A stretch of DNA of 64,000 nucleotides from Talpa occidentalis (GCF_014898055.3 NW_023603184.1:108056615-108120614), one strand, 5' to 3'. Shown: positions 48,945 to 60,844, counted from the stretch's first letter. Made by a program: numbers and translations. Notes: generated from the letters alone by a model not told the origin.

Positions 48945-49860
48945 AAAGCCTACAGAATTGGAAAAAATATTTGAAAATCCTATCTCTGATAAGGGATTAA
49001 TATCTAGAATATATAAAGAACTCCTTCAACTCTACAACAGAAAAACAAACATCACAATTTAAAAATGGACAAAAGACTTAGACAATTCTCTAATGAAGAT
49101 ATACAACTCTCCAGTAAACACATGAAAAGGTGCTAACATCATTAGTCATTATGGAAATACATCAAAACCATCATGAGATACCATTTCTCACCTAGTGGCA
49201 TGGCTATAATAATAATAAAACAAATAAATAAATAGAAAGTAACAAGTTTTGAATGGGATGTAAAGAAAATGGGACACCTGTATATTTCTGGTGGGAATAT
49301 AATATGATGCAGGTACTATGGAAAACATTTAGGTATTTCCTCAAAATGATAAGGATAGAAATGCCATATGATTCCAAAATTGCATTACTAGGTATACAAC
49401 CCAATGAACAGAAAACAGATACTCAAACAACTGTATCCACCAAAGTTCACTATAATACTATTCACAATTGCTGAAAAGTAGAAACAACTCAAGTTTCCAT
49501 TGATGGATGGATGGGTAAATAAAATGTGGCATTCCATCCAATGGAATATTACTCATCATGAAAAGGAATGAAGTTCTGATACATGCTACAAAGTGGATAA
49601 AACTTGGAAACATTATATGCTTGATGAAATAAGCCACACATTAAAGGACAAACATGATGTGATTCCATTACATAAGGTATCTAAGTAGACAAGGTCATAG
49701 AGACAGAACTTAGACTGGATGTTACCAAGGAAGGAAGAAATGTGAGTAATTGCTTAGCAGGTACTGAGTTTCTGTTTGTGATGATGAAAACTTAGGAAAT
49801 AGATAATGCTGATAATTGTACCACTTTGTAACTGTAATTATACCATACCATACAGTTCAC
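48945..49860 (+). mobile_element. Old LINE-1 ORF2 C-terminus and 3' UTR
   Basis: It begins AAAGCCTACAGAATTGGAAA and passes through AAGGGATTAATATCTAGAAT, ATGGACAAAAGACTTAGACA, CATCATGAGATACCATTTCT and GGTATACAACCCAATGAACA, all typical L1M ORF2 landmarks with indels. Its 5' part is split by the SINE at 48685. Confidence 0.87.
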
Positions 49861-50174
49861 AGCAGAAAACCACACAACTGTTTATTTAAGCAAGTTTTTA
49901 TAAAATTTTAGCTTTGCTACTATTTGACAATTTCTAATGCATTCATTTAGCTAACTAAACAGAATAATACAAATACAAGCATTTATTAGATTAAGGATTT
50001 AGTCAGAATCAGGAAATCAATAGATTTAAATTAAACCAGAGGTAAGATATTTTAGTATTTTATACTTCAGAAGGTCATTTTTCCTTGAATGTTAATAACA
50101 CATACCTACAAAAATAGAAGTCAATGGCTGGAGGTTTTCTTAGTTCTTTTTAAACCAAACATCTTATTTAACAT

Positions 50175-50525
50175 TAGTTTAAGTAGTAAATAAATTTCAG
50201 GTGCAGTGCAATTTGACATCTATAATCATTGCCCAAAATATGATTTTCATTTACCACCATACAACTTATTCCCTTGACCTATTTTATATACCTCTTATTC
50301 CCTTCCCTTTTGGTAACCATCACTGTGTTCACATAATTTGAGAATTTGTTTTTGTTTTGTTTTGTATGTTCATTTGTTTTGCTTCATCTTCAATATATGA
50401 GTGAAATCATAAGGTATTTATTTGTCTTTCTCTATCTGACTTATTTCACTTATCATAATTCCTGCTAGGTTCATATTCTTAGAGTCATAATTCCTTTGGA
50501 TAATAGAATGTAGTTAGTTGCAAGA
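50175..50525 (-). mobile_element. Old LINE-1 (L1MA/L1MB-like) 3' end, minus strand
   Basis: TCTGACTTATTTCACTTATC, TATGAGTGAAATCATAAGGT and CTTTTGGTAACCATCACTGT are reverse-strand landmarks of old L1 3' regions. Confidence 0.75.
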
Positions 50526-51017
50526 TAGATGCTGAGGGAAAAACTTCCTCAGCAACGTTCCTAAATTCTTTCGACTTTACTTTGCCTCTGTGAAACACCT
50601 GAGGTTGTAACATCTATAGTGGCCACAGGCTGATATTTATCTTGCTTAAACCTCCTTCTCTTTCCCACATTTCTTCTTTCTCATTTAAAATCATTTGAGT
50701 ATAGCTGAAGGTCTGAATCACTTTCCCACATGATTGTGTTTTACCACTGAAAATAAGGAAATATTTTTTTCCCTCTGGGCATCCCATTGGAATTGTTAAG
50801 TATAATTCCATTGGAATTGAAAAGAAAACAATATCTGGGGGAGGGGAGACTATGAACATTAGAAACACTCATAAAAATTCTATTTGTAGAATTTTTCCCT
50901 TTAATCTAAATTACTAGAGTTTCAGATAACTTTTAATGGAAGGCAGAAAATAGATGTTCTATCAAATCAGACATCCAAAATTTTCCCATATATTGTTCTT
51001 TCAAAACTAGTGTGTGT

Positions 51018-51286
51018 GAGCCTCCCTGGTGGTGCAGGATTAAAGACAGTGCTATCAAGCTATCGCCAGCCACTGCAGCATGAGTTCGATCCCCAGCAGG
51101 CCAGGGAGCAACACACATGGCGCAGAAGACCTCTCCTGTATCACCCACTGCTCCCTTCAGCAGTGTATTTCACTAGATCTGCCTGTTCTATTCACCACTT
51201 GCTCTGGTGAATCCTCTCACCCCCTGCACCTCTGGTCTACACCCCAGTTCTTGTATGCATAAATAAATAAATCTTTAAAAAAAAAA
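51018..51286 (+). mobile_element. tRNA-derived SINE (older subfamily)
   Basis: The head GAGCCTCCCTGGTGGTGCAG is followed by ATTAAAGACAGTGCTATCAA, as in the copy at 4107. It has the typical ATAAATAAATAAATCTTT plus A tail. The flanks AACTAGTGTGTG and AACTAGCATGTG form a slightly diverged duplication. Confidence 0.87.
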
Positions 51287-51989
51287 CCAACTAGCATGTG
51301 TTTCCATACATCATTGCATTTCTTTCCAAAATTTCTTTTTTTTAGGTGTTGGAGGACAACTATAATTTTTGAAGTAAAGCAGTTGAAACCAGAAAGGCTA
51401 ACTGTTTTTCTCTAATCAGTGGACTCAGCCCTGAGTTCTACACCCTCCCACAGACTTTACAGAGCATTTTCTTTATAGTTAGAAAAAATTGCAAGGTTCT
51501 GTGCATAGGAAAAGGACTGGAATGAACATTAAATATTAAATATTATTGATTGATTGAACTATTAATGTCTCCATCATTCAAAAACATCATATTAAAATGA
51601 ACTTGCATTCAACAGTTTTCTGCTATAGGTTAAGGTTCTTATTCTGACAGCATAGTAACAAATAAAATTATTGAATTAGTGATCCATCCATTTGAAATAT
51701 GGAATTCACATTTTGTTTTGTTTTGTCTTAATGTCACTTTACACCTCTGTAATTACATTATCAACTTGATACTCAGATTCACTCATTTCATTTACAAATC
51801 TTTGCAATTTATCTTTGTTTCTTTTTTTTATTGATATGACATTGATTTACAACACTGTGATTTAGGAGAATAGGTACATACATCTTCAGATGTATGTTAC
51901 CTTATTTTCTTATTTTTAAAAAATATTTTGTTAGCAAATATGGAATACACTTCAGTTTCCTTTATATATTTTTAAACCAGTAACATTGG

Positions 51990-52860
51990 AAAATTACACA
52001 ACTACTTAAAATTTCTTAGAAGCAGGTGGCTGTATTGAGAGTGGTGTGTAGGGGATGGTGCAGATGGGCATTAACGGGTCACAGTTAAAGGCCTGGATGA
52101 AGGCAAAAGACCATTTTACTTGAGACTTCATATTCTTAGATTCACAAGGTAGAAAAAAAGAGTGAGTCCACCATCCCATGGCACACTGTGGCAAGATCCA
52201 CAATTGATGTGAAGCTCTCCCCTCAGCTTATAGATAAAAAGCTTGATGTCCCAATGGCTAGTTCATATCCTGAAGGTTGGCACAAAAGGACAAGACTTTG
52301 GAAGCTGGTACCACAAGCACCTTTCGAGGACAGATTCTATTAAATAGAAAACCCTTTTCCAGCTGAGCTCCAGAATGGACTTGGATATGTAAATTTGAGC
52401 ATAGTGACTGGGAGAGCTGAACTGCTCCCCCCGAGAAAGCATTCTCTGTGGAGTTGTGCGCCTGGACAGGAATGAGGTTGGGGTTTGGGGAAGAGAGGTA
52501 GCTTAAGAAACCTAGTCCACTGAGATTCCCTACCACCCCCAAATGTTAACAGGACACAAATTATTAGTGGCACTAGTTTCAAGTCCACATTAACTTTGGC
52601 AGAAACAGTTGGCAGGTGTATATAAATGAGCTGAGGACACTAGAGACCATGAAAAAGCCTCTGGGGTTGGTGGAGAAAGGCAATGTAGTATTGGGTTTCC
52701 ACAATTCATGGAACTGAGCTTTTGGTGTAGCACCAAGAACTTGAGTAGTCAGCTGAATACAGCAGTTAGTGGAATAATTAGTGCTAAAACAAAATTTTGA
52801 CTCCTAGTTCAGCATCTTTTATGTCATAACATGCAATTTTGGATATATAAAGGACTTCCT
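51990..52860. other. CCDC141 intron 2, GC-richer unclassified block
   Basis: The texture differs from the flanking AT-rich sequence, with several overlapping minus-strand open frames of 65-94 codons. None shows a domain I recognise. An old LTR or a decayed processed pseudogene would look like this. 51820-51910 just left of it resembles a reverse-strand L1 3' end. Confidence 0.4.
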
Positions 52861-52946
52861 GATGGGCAGGGATTTCTGGAAGTACAGAACTGAGAACAAG
52901 GAGTTGTTTAGATTTAAATGCCTTCCTACTTTAGTACTAATTCTTT

Positions 52947-53231
52947 TTTTAAAAAAAAGATTTATTTTTATTTATTTATTTATTTATACAAGCACTGGGT
53001 ACAGTCAGAAGCGTGGGAAGGTGAGAGAATTCACCAGAGCCAGAGCGGGGAGCAGAGCAGGCAGAAGGACCGGAGTACACTGCTGAGGGGAGCAGCGGGT
53101 GGCAGAAGTCTGCGCGCCATGTGGGACCCTCTTCCAGTGGCCAGGGAGCAGCCGGGGATTGAACCAGCGCAGCAGAGGCCACAGGCAGCTTTGCAACCCA
53201 GCACTCAACCGCTGCGCCACCGGGAAGGCCC
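52947..53231 (-). mobile_element. tRNA-derived SINE (younger subfamily), minus strand
   Basis: This full-length minus-strand copy starts GGGCCTTCCCGGTGGCGCAG. The exact duplication TAGTACTAATTCTTT is at 52932-52946 and 53232-53246. It lies about 1.3 kb from the exon 2 donor within intron 2, sense to CCDC141. Confidence 0.9.
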
Positions 53232-53559
53232 TAGTACTAATTCTTTCTTAGACTTTTCAATCTGATTCTGTAGTCAGAAAATCATTGTTTATATCTGTCA
53301 GATGCAGATCAATCTGCTCAAAATCTAGAAACAAGGGTAGATCCAAGCTTAGAGGTGCTGTTTATGCAGAAGCCAGTAATATTGAAGTATTAAAAACACA
53401 GACTGTCTACTCATTACAAGGGTCTTTCGATCTGAAGACATGCATTTACCTACAAGATTCTTACAGAGTTGGCTACATCACAGTGTTCTCTACTCAGAAA
53501 GGGAATTTGAAACTTTATTTTTCACTATCTTGAAATTCTTAATAATTTGATTTCTGAAT

Positions 53560-53860
53560 TTGTATTTTGTAAGTGAAGTCCAAAGGGACAACAGAACAAG
53601 GGCTCGGGGAGTAGAGCCTCATCTCCTTTGTGTCACGCCTCCCTCCCGACATGCACTCTCTTTGCTATCCTCTCTGCTCCCCCATCCTGGCTCAGTGAGT
53701 TTTGTCATCTGCCCCAGTTGGAGGCAGGACACAGCTCCGGAAAGCTGGGGTCTAGTCCACACCCTGTGCACTGAATCACAGCCAAGGCCCAGCACCCATG
53801 AGAGCTGCACTCGCCTCCCACAAACCTCCACGTTGGAGATAGACATTAGGCTGTAGATTA
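53560..53860. other. CCDC141 intron 2, GC-rich unclassified block
   Basis: About 300 bases of clearly higher GC (CCTCCCTCCCGACATGCACT, GGACACAGCTCCGGAAAGCT) between AT-rich stretches, without an identifiable family or open frame of interest. Confidence 0.35.
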
Positions 53861-54527
53861 AAAAAAATACCATGATGGGTCAAGAAAATTTTTTCCTGCT
53901 TTTTTTTTTTTTTAACAAAGGGCTTTTCATGTTGTACTAGGTCCCACAAATTATGTAGCCAGTCCTGATTAGATAATACCATATCTGGCAATCTCAAAAC
54001 CAATGTTGTTTTTAGATCTTAACTAAAGAACCACAACATACATAACTGTGATTTAACTAAAGGTAATACATGGTTTAAGAAATCTTAATATTATACAGAA
54101 AACCAGATATTCCTAATAATTCGACAGAAGTGGGGGTGTGATCTCTATATTATTCTTGCCAGCAGTTATCATCAAAATAGAAAGTTTGGTTCTGTTGCTG
54201 TGACTTGACAAAATAATTATGGAAATGGAAAAGTGATGGAAATTTTTTTTTCACTGAGGCCGCCAGAGGGGAAAAATTTACTAATTTCTTCACAGTGAAA
54301 ATATCATCTCCATATTTCTATTTCATAAGGCAAAGTTGTTTGTTTTTTTTTTAAATCATGTTACTTCTTTCCAATGTTGGTTTTACTCATAAATAACTAC
54401 ATCATTTTCCTACTATCCATCTAGGACTTTATTAAAATGACCATAGGTCAGTAATATCAAAGGGAGTATAAGAAACAGCTTTTTATTTCTTTTAGTTTTG
54501 GGTCTGCTGCTTATCTTTATATCCTAC

Positions 54528-54650
54528 CTTGAGCTTGGCCAAAAGAAGTTCATGATCATGAAGAAGTTTTTTGGCTTCATCTTGACTGCTACCGATTTCA
54601 AGAAGATTGGGCTGTGATTCAGCCAGTTGAAGCTGTACCCATTTGCCACA
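54528..54650 (-). CDS. CCDC141: CCDC141 coding exon 2 (residues 35-75)
   Basis: This exon has 41 codons at phase 0 on both sides. The acceptor TTTTTATTTTTAG is at 54651 and the donor AAG|GTAGGA at 54527. It encodes [20 protein letters not shown] followed by a charged helix ending ELLLAKLK. The later part has the leucine/lysine/glutamate spacing of the start of the protein's helical, spectrin-like region. It is too short to stand out as an open frame and was found from the splice signals and the family sequence. Confidence 0.94.
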
Positions 54651-56932
54651 CTAAAAATAAAAATCAAAAAAGATGCACTTTTAGTTCCTCTTTTCTCATC
54701 CCTTTACCCTTCCCCTTCTCCCTTCTTGTTGTTCTTCTACTTCTCTCTCTCTCTTTCTTTTTTTTTTTTTTTTAGCTTTCCACTGTAAACTTTCTATTCT
54801 TCCCATAGAGACTGGCCTGACAAATTGAAATAGAACAGGTTAATATAAACCCATGCCCTGCCTTTTCTTTTTTCTTTTTGAGATAAATTCCTTTCTCTTG
54901 GCATATTGGACTTAAATTAAAAATTTTCAAATGAGGAGCACATATAATAGATTACAAAATTACAGACTAATTCACACACGTATACTCTCTCAGTCACAAA
55001 ACTGAGTTCCATGAAAATAGTTAAATTCCACATGGACAAGAAGCATGAAAACTTCGCCATGGGGAAAGGTTTTGTAAATGCAAAGACAAATATTGATTTG
55101 TGTCTTAACATTGAACTAATTGGTTCAACCAAAAAGAATAAACAAGGGATGAAGCAACTGATTTTTAGCTTAATTCATAGTTCAAACATAATGTTTTCCA
55201 ACTTTTGTTATTGAGTACGCAAAGTATATACAAAAATGTCAATAAAATTAGTTATATGACACAAAAACCATTTGAATAGAGCTAACTTGATTACTACACT
55301 TGGGATTCTTTCACTGCCCAAAGAAATAATTCATTATTACATTTCCTGAGGAATTGTTTTGCTAAGAAGCAACAACTGATTAAGCAAGAGGAATCACTAA
55401 TGGGCATTTGCAGATGGATAAGTGAATTGCTGAAGAGAAATGAGAGCTATGTGCACTTTCCAAGATAATTACTGCCCTGAGACAGTCTGGAAAGGAGACA
55501 CTAGCACTTCTATTTCTTTGAGATGGGCTTCCCATCTTGAGAACTTGGGAGTTATTTTATATGGGACTGCAGTGAGTTAAGTAAGGGAGGGAGCATGGAG
55601 GTAGCATTATTAAAAACACAGTTCAGTTAAAATAAGAGTTCCAGTATAATTTTTTTTCCTTACTGTCAATCTACCTCTTGTAACCCATTCTGCACATAGC
55701 TCTCATCCTGCTTTAAAAAAAAAGAAATGAATCATATTTGAAGGAAAGTTAAAATTTTTAAAACAGTTTGCTTCCTTTCCCTCACTTCTGAAACTTGCAG
55801 TTACTGAAAGCATCATGAAATCACATGCAAAATCACAATTTTTACTACTTCTGTTTCAGACTTCTTCCCATACCCATTTTGAAAAGACTAGAGGGCAAGG
55901 GAATTAGCAAAGGTTCTGTTACGCAGTTCAGCTCATTAGGAATACTTTGCTTTCAGTGTTTCTAGAGTGAGTGGTTTTGTTCAATATGAACTGCTGTTTT
56001 CCTTTTAGGAATTTCACATTAACATACAATTTGCCACAATTAAGTTACATTAAACAGGCCTTGTCATTCATGCTCGAGCAAAAGGCCAGAAAAGTCATTT
56101 AATTAAGCCTGGTGGAGTCCTGAAATATCTGGCTGCTGAGCATCGGCTTGTTTTCTGGATTCTCTTTATTTATACACTGAATTTAGGTGGTATAGTGTCT
56201 AAATCCAAATATAAATTTTTTTGCAAGACATTTTCATAGAAAATAAAATCATGGATATCTTTTTCAACGTAAAGATGTATGCTCATCTCTGCAAATAGAC
56301 AAATGCTTGATACAAAACAGGCAATAACCTTAATCCTCAAGTGGATTCAACTTCCTGCTGTTAAGAGCAAATATGACATGAGCCCTTTGTACCTTCAGGG
56401 TCTTCAATCCACCAACAAAGGGACAAGGATTTATTGGTGACTTTACCATGTCAAAACCAGTGCTTCAGGGGACATGTGTCAGGGGCTCTTATTGGATTCT
56501 GTATCATACTCAAAAAAAGACACCCCCAGTTCCTGGGACCTTCCTCATCCCCCCTCCATCACATCCACACTCAATAATCACAAACATTCCACAGGTCCAA
56601 ACTCTTCAGCCTGGCTTCATGACCTATAATCACGAATGCCTTAGCTTTAAAACACAAATTGAAAGTATATGGTGGAGTGTTTTGTTTTGTTTTGTTTTTC
56701 CTTTCAATCAAGCTGCTGTAAATTTTTTCTGATTAACTGAAAGTGAAACTCTAGCAACTGGCTGAAACTTACTGCTTTCTTTCATTTGCAGACTTAAGAA
56801 CGCAATAAGATGCACTTGTTATGTTATCTTACAGATGCTGCCAATTTGTGGAATGTTTTTTATAGCATTATCAAACAGTTTTTTATAGCATTATCCACAG
56901 TCACACAGAAAAGAAAAATATTGTCAGCTTAC

Positions 56933-57034
56933 CTTTATGACAGCTATCACGAGTTTGGAGTCCCCAGCCTGCACAGCTACTGAGCTGACTGTTGTTGTAG
57001 AAAACTCCCCACCAGGTCTTCCTTCACTGGACAT
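56933..57034 (-). CDS. CCDC141: CCDC141 coding exon 1 (start codon, residues 1-34)
   Basis: The ATG is at 57034-57032 and the exon has 34 codons, ending VIAVIK at phase 0. It is followed by a strong donor, AAAG|GTAAGC, at 56932. The leader peptide MSSEGRPGGEFSTTTVSS is serine/threonine rich and has no signal peptide or membrane segment, which fits a cytosolic protein. The start is chosen because it matches the known family N-terminus. The next exon continues exactly with [13 protein letters not shown]. The 5' UTR extends to the right of 57034 for an unknown distance. Confidence 0.95.
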
Positions 57035-57190
57035 GGTACTTCAGAACTAGAGTTTATACTTTGGGAGGCCTCCGTGCAGATGTGTGTCTGCTGGTCATTT
57101 CAGAAGGCAACCACTGGGATTTACTTGGATTCATTCAAGGAAGGAGCTCTGCTTGCACTGATTACGCTGCCAAAAGGAAAGAACAGGAGG

Positions 57191-57200
57191 TTAAAAATAG
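57191..57200 (-). promoter_or_regulatory. Perfect MEF2 site upstream of the CCDC141 start codon
   Basis: On the minus strand CTATTTTTAA fits the MEF2 consensus YTAWWWWTAR without mismatch, about 157 bases upstream of the ATG. Nearby are an E-box CAGCTG (57341-57346), a CACCC-type motif (about 57254-57264) and GATA cores near 57213 and 57353. The gene is muscle-enriched, so such a cluster is expected of a muscle promoter or proximal enhancer. Single sites are common by chance, and no transcription start is visible. The site could also serve as an AT-rich core element. Confidence 0.4.
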
Positions 57201-59914
57201 ACAACCCCATTGAGTTTATCATGAGAGAAAGAGAGGGGAGAACGGCAGGGAATCGCCACACCCCTAGTATGGTAACACTAAGCGCCTGTTATTTTTGCCA
57301 TTATCTTAAATGTGGAGAGCAGCTTCTAGTTCCCTCCTATCAGCTGATGTTTGATAACAAACAGAAAAAATAAAAAACCTACATCCTGACAACCCAAATT
57401 AGTTTTACCACTGAAACTATAGTTATGCTGGACTTTGAAACCAGCTAGTCACTGACGTGGAAATCAATCTTTTCAATATTTTTGAAGTCACCCTCATACA
57501 AAGAAAATCCCCAAAAATTATTTTAAAAATAGGTTCTGGTATTTGTTTTGGAATTAAGCCATAAAATTGCTTGAAATACATTTTTAGAATAATCTTTTCT
57601 CAAATTTACTACCTTCTGATAAAGAAAGTTTATATGGAATGGTCACATTTCCTAAGAAGGCCCTCAGATTTGTTAGGGGCATTTCAAAAATATTTTAACC
57701 AGCATTTATCAGTGGCTATCTATCATTTCAGGATTTCTTTATAACTCTGTACCCCATTAAATTTTCAAATTCAGATATCACCTCCAGTAGGAAGTAATAA
57801 ACTTTGCTGTTACCTCTTAATTGCAGTATTTAGCTCAAATTAACATTATAAAAAATAGCACTGTACTTTAGGTTTGATTTTTATTCTCTCCCTACCCCTG
57901 TGCAAGAAAATTATAGACAGCTTCAAATCAGAGCCCAAGATCAGCAAATTAATCCTATTGCTAGAAACTCAGCTCATGTCACAAGTTGTCTGTGGTATTA
58001 AACAGCAGCTGTTGGATTCCCTCTCAAGAACAGCTGAAAATAACACTGAAGTTTAGGTCAGAGGTCAAATGCAAACACATCAGAGTTACTGACTCCAAAG
58101 CTGCTGGAGCCATCAGAAATCCCTGGGACAAAGCGAGAATGGAGGACAGAGCAACAAACAGTTAAATGAGTCCAGTATATTCTAAAGTCTTACCTCAATT
58201 TAAAAGCACCTTCAGGTTCAGGGTCAATGTTCAGAAGACTGAGTTAGCACCACTCTTTTGTTAAGGTTCCTGTTATTATTCTTGAGTAAAAGGGGAAAAG
58301 TGCTTTTACATGTACTTCTGTATTTAGTAATTATTGTTGTTTCCCAGAGCATGTCAGGGCAGCTCTGCGATTGTGAATCCAAGAGGTCTGCACTCTTGGT
58401 CTCTGCCTGATGCTCCGGCAAGATGGAATCTTCACCGGTAGCTGGGTTCCACACACCCTACCTGACACCATGATAGGAGCAGCCGACGCAAGCATGGGAG
58501 AGAAGATGCCAAGAGATGCCACACTATAGAAACTATTGTAAATGGCTTCATTTTATGGAAGGGACGGAGAGCTTTCAAAGAACCTTCCAACCTCTTTGTT
58601 CGGGTTGCCTCAGTGTTGAAGGCTGTCGTCTTCTCCTTGAGCAAATAGTTGGTCCAAACAAACCGAAACAAACTAAGTGAAACCAGTTTTCAGCTAATTG
58701 TCCTTTAAAAAAAAAACAAGAGTTGACAACTGTGTCACATAATATCCACACCCTAAACTAAAATGCCCAAAGAAGTCTTGCTTAAGTCATTGTGTACATT
58801 GCCGACCAGAACAGCAAACAGTGACCTGCACCCAAAATACACAGTGCACTTTCACCCAAAGTTGATCCTACAGTTGGAAACTCTTCTTGTGTCATTAGTT
58901 GCATAAAGGCCCTCAGGAGGCAAGGGACCTTTTGGCAACAGGCTACAAAGACTATGGCTAGGAAAAGAGTGGTTATGTCCACAAAGCCCCACTTAAGATG
59001 GATGATTATGTAAAGGGTGTGGAGGCAGCATGGAATGTGTGGAATTGTAGGCTTACATCAAAAGAAAAGGAGAAGCAAGATGGAGAGAACATGACTGGAA
59101 GTCTGATTAATTTCAAAAGGGAATTAGAAGTATTTAAAACTGTAAAAAGATTAGTCCAGCTCTTCAGCAGCAAAGACAGGACATTTTCTGTGCACAGGAG
59201 ACCTTTCTTTCTGTTAATTAATGGGCAGGCCCCAGGTACTGCATAGAGAAAATGTTTTCTACATTGGTAGACATAAGCAATAATGCAACCTACATACATG
59301 AACTTAAGTGGATTATGCTTTGAATCCAAACTCTTGGCTTTAGAATATTCATAAGACTTGAATTGCTTTTCCTTTCTCCCGCTTTCTATTTTTTTTTCTC
59401 TATAACTTTTTCCCCTAACTGCCGCCCCCACCCCTTACAAAAGCTCTGTTGTTCAGACCTCTTCATCTCCATCTATCTCATTTAGAAATTTCGCCTATTT
59501 TTCATGATCTAGCATAGTGTTTAATTACTAATTGCACTACTAATCTGGTAAATAGTTTAGAGAATAGTATAAAATATATTGTATTAAAAAATCAATATGT
59601 TAGTATATTAGATTTTTTTTAATGTTAAAGTACTAAAATGTTTTGAGCCAGAGTTTATACTCTGTTTTCCTTATCATCATCAAAACAAACAAAACCCAAA
59701 AGCAAAATAAAATTAAAAAAAACCTTACAGGCATTCTCATAGCGATCCTTTGAAGTTTATAGAGGACATCGCAGAGGTTATTATGCCTTCTCTGTTTATT
59801 CCTTTGGGAAATGCCTGTTTTCATGCCAGTTGAATTTTAGTGCAATATCCTCCATGGGGAATCCAAAAGCTATAACTGGGTTTTGTAGAGATGTAAATAG
59901 CATGTCCCCCCTCT
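57201..59914. other. CCDC141 upstream flank, mostly unique sequence
   Basis: No repeat was recognised in this 2.7 kb block, in contrast to the repeat-dense intron, which fits a promoter/enhancer region kept free of insertions. There is no CpG island. It contains a candidate splice donor at 58193 and a DR1-like nuclear receptor site at 58214-58226. Confidence 0.5.
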
Positions 59915-60525
59915 TTGCCCAATTTTCATTGTGGTAAAATATGCATAAAATTGAGCAACTTAACCACATTTAAGTGTACAGTCCAGTGGTATTAAAAACA
60001 TTTATAATGCTGTGCAACCATCAGCACCATCCATCTCTACAACACTTTCATCTTGTAAAACTGAAACTCTATACCTATTAAACAATAGCTCCTCACAGTC
60101 CTCCTCCCCATATCCCTTAGTAGCCACCATTCTACTTTTGGTCTCTATAATTTTGACTACTTCGAGTATCTCATATAAGTGAAATCATATAACATTTCAC
60201 TTTTCTGTGACTGGTTAATTTCATTTAGCATAAAGTCCTCAAACTTCATTCTTGTTCAATCATGTTATAGTTTTCTTCCTTTTCAAGGCTGAATAATATT
60301 CCACTGCATGGAAATACCACATTTTGCTTATCCATTCACCTAATAATGGAGTCTTGGTTGGCGTCTATATTTTAATCATTGCGAATACTGCTGCTATGAA
60401 CACTGTCATATTATTATTACCTCTTTGGGAATCTGCTTTCATTTATTTTAGGTATATAACTAGAAGTGGAATTGCTGCATCATGTAAATTCTATTTTTAA
60501 TGTTTTGAGGAAATATACAGGGGTT
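59915..60525 (-). mobile_element. Old LINE-1 (L1M-like) 3' end, minus strand
   Basis: AAAATATGCATAAAATTGAG, AAGTGTACAGTCCAGTGGTA, GTGCAACCATCAGCACCATC, GCTGAATAATATTCCACTGC and ATTTTGCTTATCCATTCACC are classic reverse-strand L1MB-type landmarks. It lies about 2.9 kb upstream of the CCDC141 start codon. Confidence 0.85.
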
Positions 60526-60844
60526 ACACTCTTGTTTTTAATACAGAAACCTAAGTATTTGTCTTAATACTATTATAGGTTAAATTGTATCTAACTTTAT
60601 AAAAACAAATCAGATAGAGCTGATATAAATAACCCAGAATGAGTTTATTCATCCAGATTAAAAATTCAAGGCAAAACATTTTCTACTATTATTTTTATTA
60701 GCAGTAATAGTAATAGCTACCTTATAATGACAGCTAAATATATGGCATTTAATCCAAACAATAAGATTGGAAATTACATAGTGTTTTATTGATTCCAGCT
60801 ATCACCGGTTCAATCTTTCCTTCCTGGTTTTAAAGTTATCTACT

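Larger units (their letters stand above)
7069..57034 (-). other. CCDC141: CCDC141 gene, 5' part (coding exons 1-5 with introns)
   Basis: The five coding exons splice in frame into 260 residues that match the N-terminus of mammalian CCDC141 as I remember it, starting MSSEGRPGGEFSTTTVSS. CCDC141 (CAMDI) is a large coiled-coil, spectrin-like protein of about 1,450-1,530 residues with a C-terminal Ig-like domain. It is reported to bind DISC1 and non-muscle myosin II and to act at the centrosome in neuronal migration. It is also strongly expressed in heart and skeletal muscle. Introns 1 to 4 run 54651-56932, 21667-54527, 17261-21474 and 7323-17151. Only the N-terminal sixth of the protein is in the window; the gene continues to the left of position 1. 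No stop or frameshift breaks the exons, so I read it as functional. The identification is by recall of the family sequence, not by a search. Confidence 0.95.

Noticed and set aside
53560..53860. CpG island or alternative promoter
   Set aside because: GC is raised but CpG count is low and there is no associated open frame or donor with good context.
59006..59431. 141-codon minus-strand frame upstream of CCDC141
   Set aside because: No domain, low-complexity N-terminus and no splice or start context. Probably chance, though the block is unique sequence.
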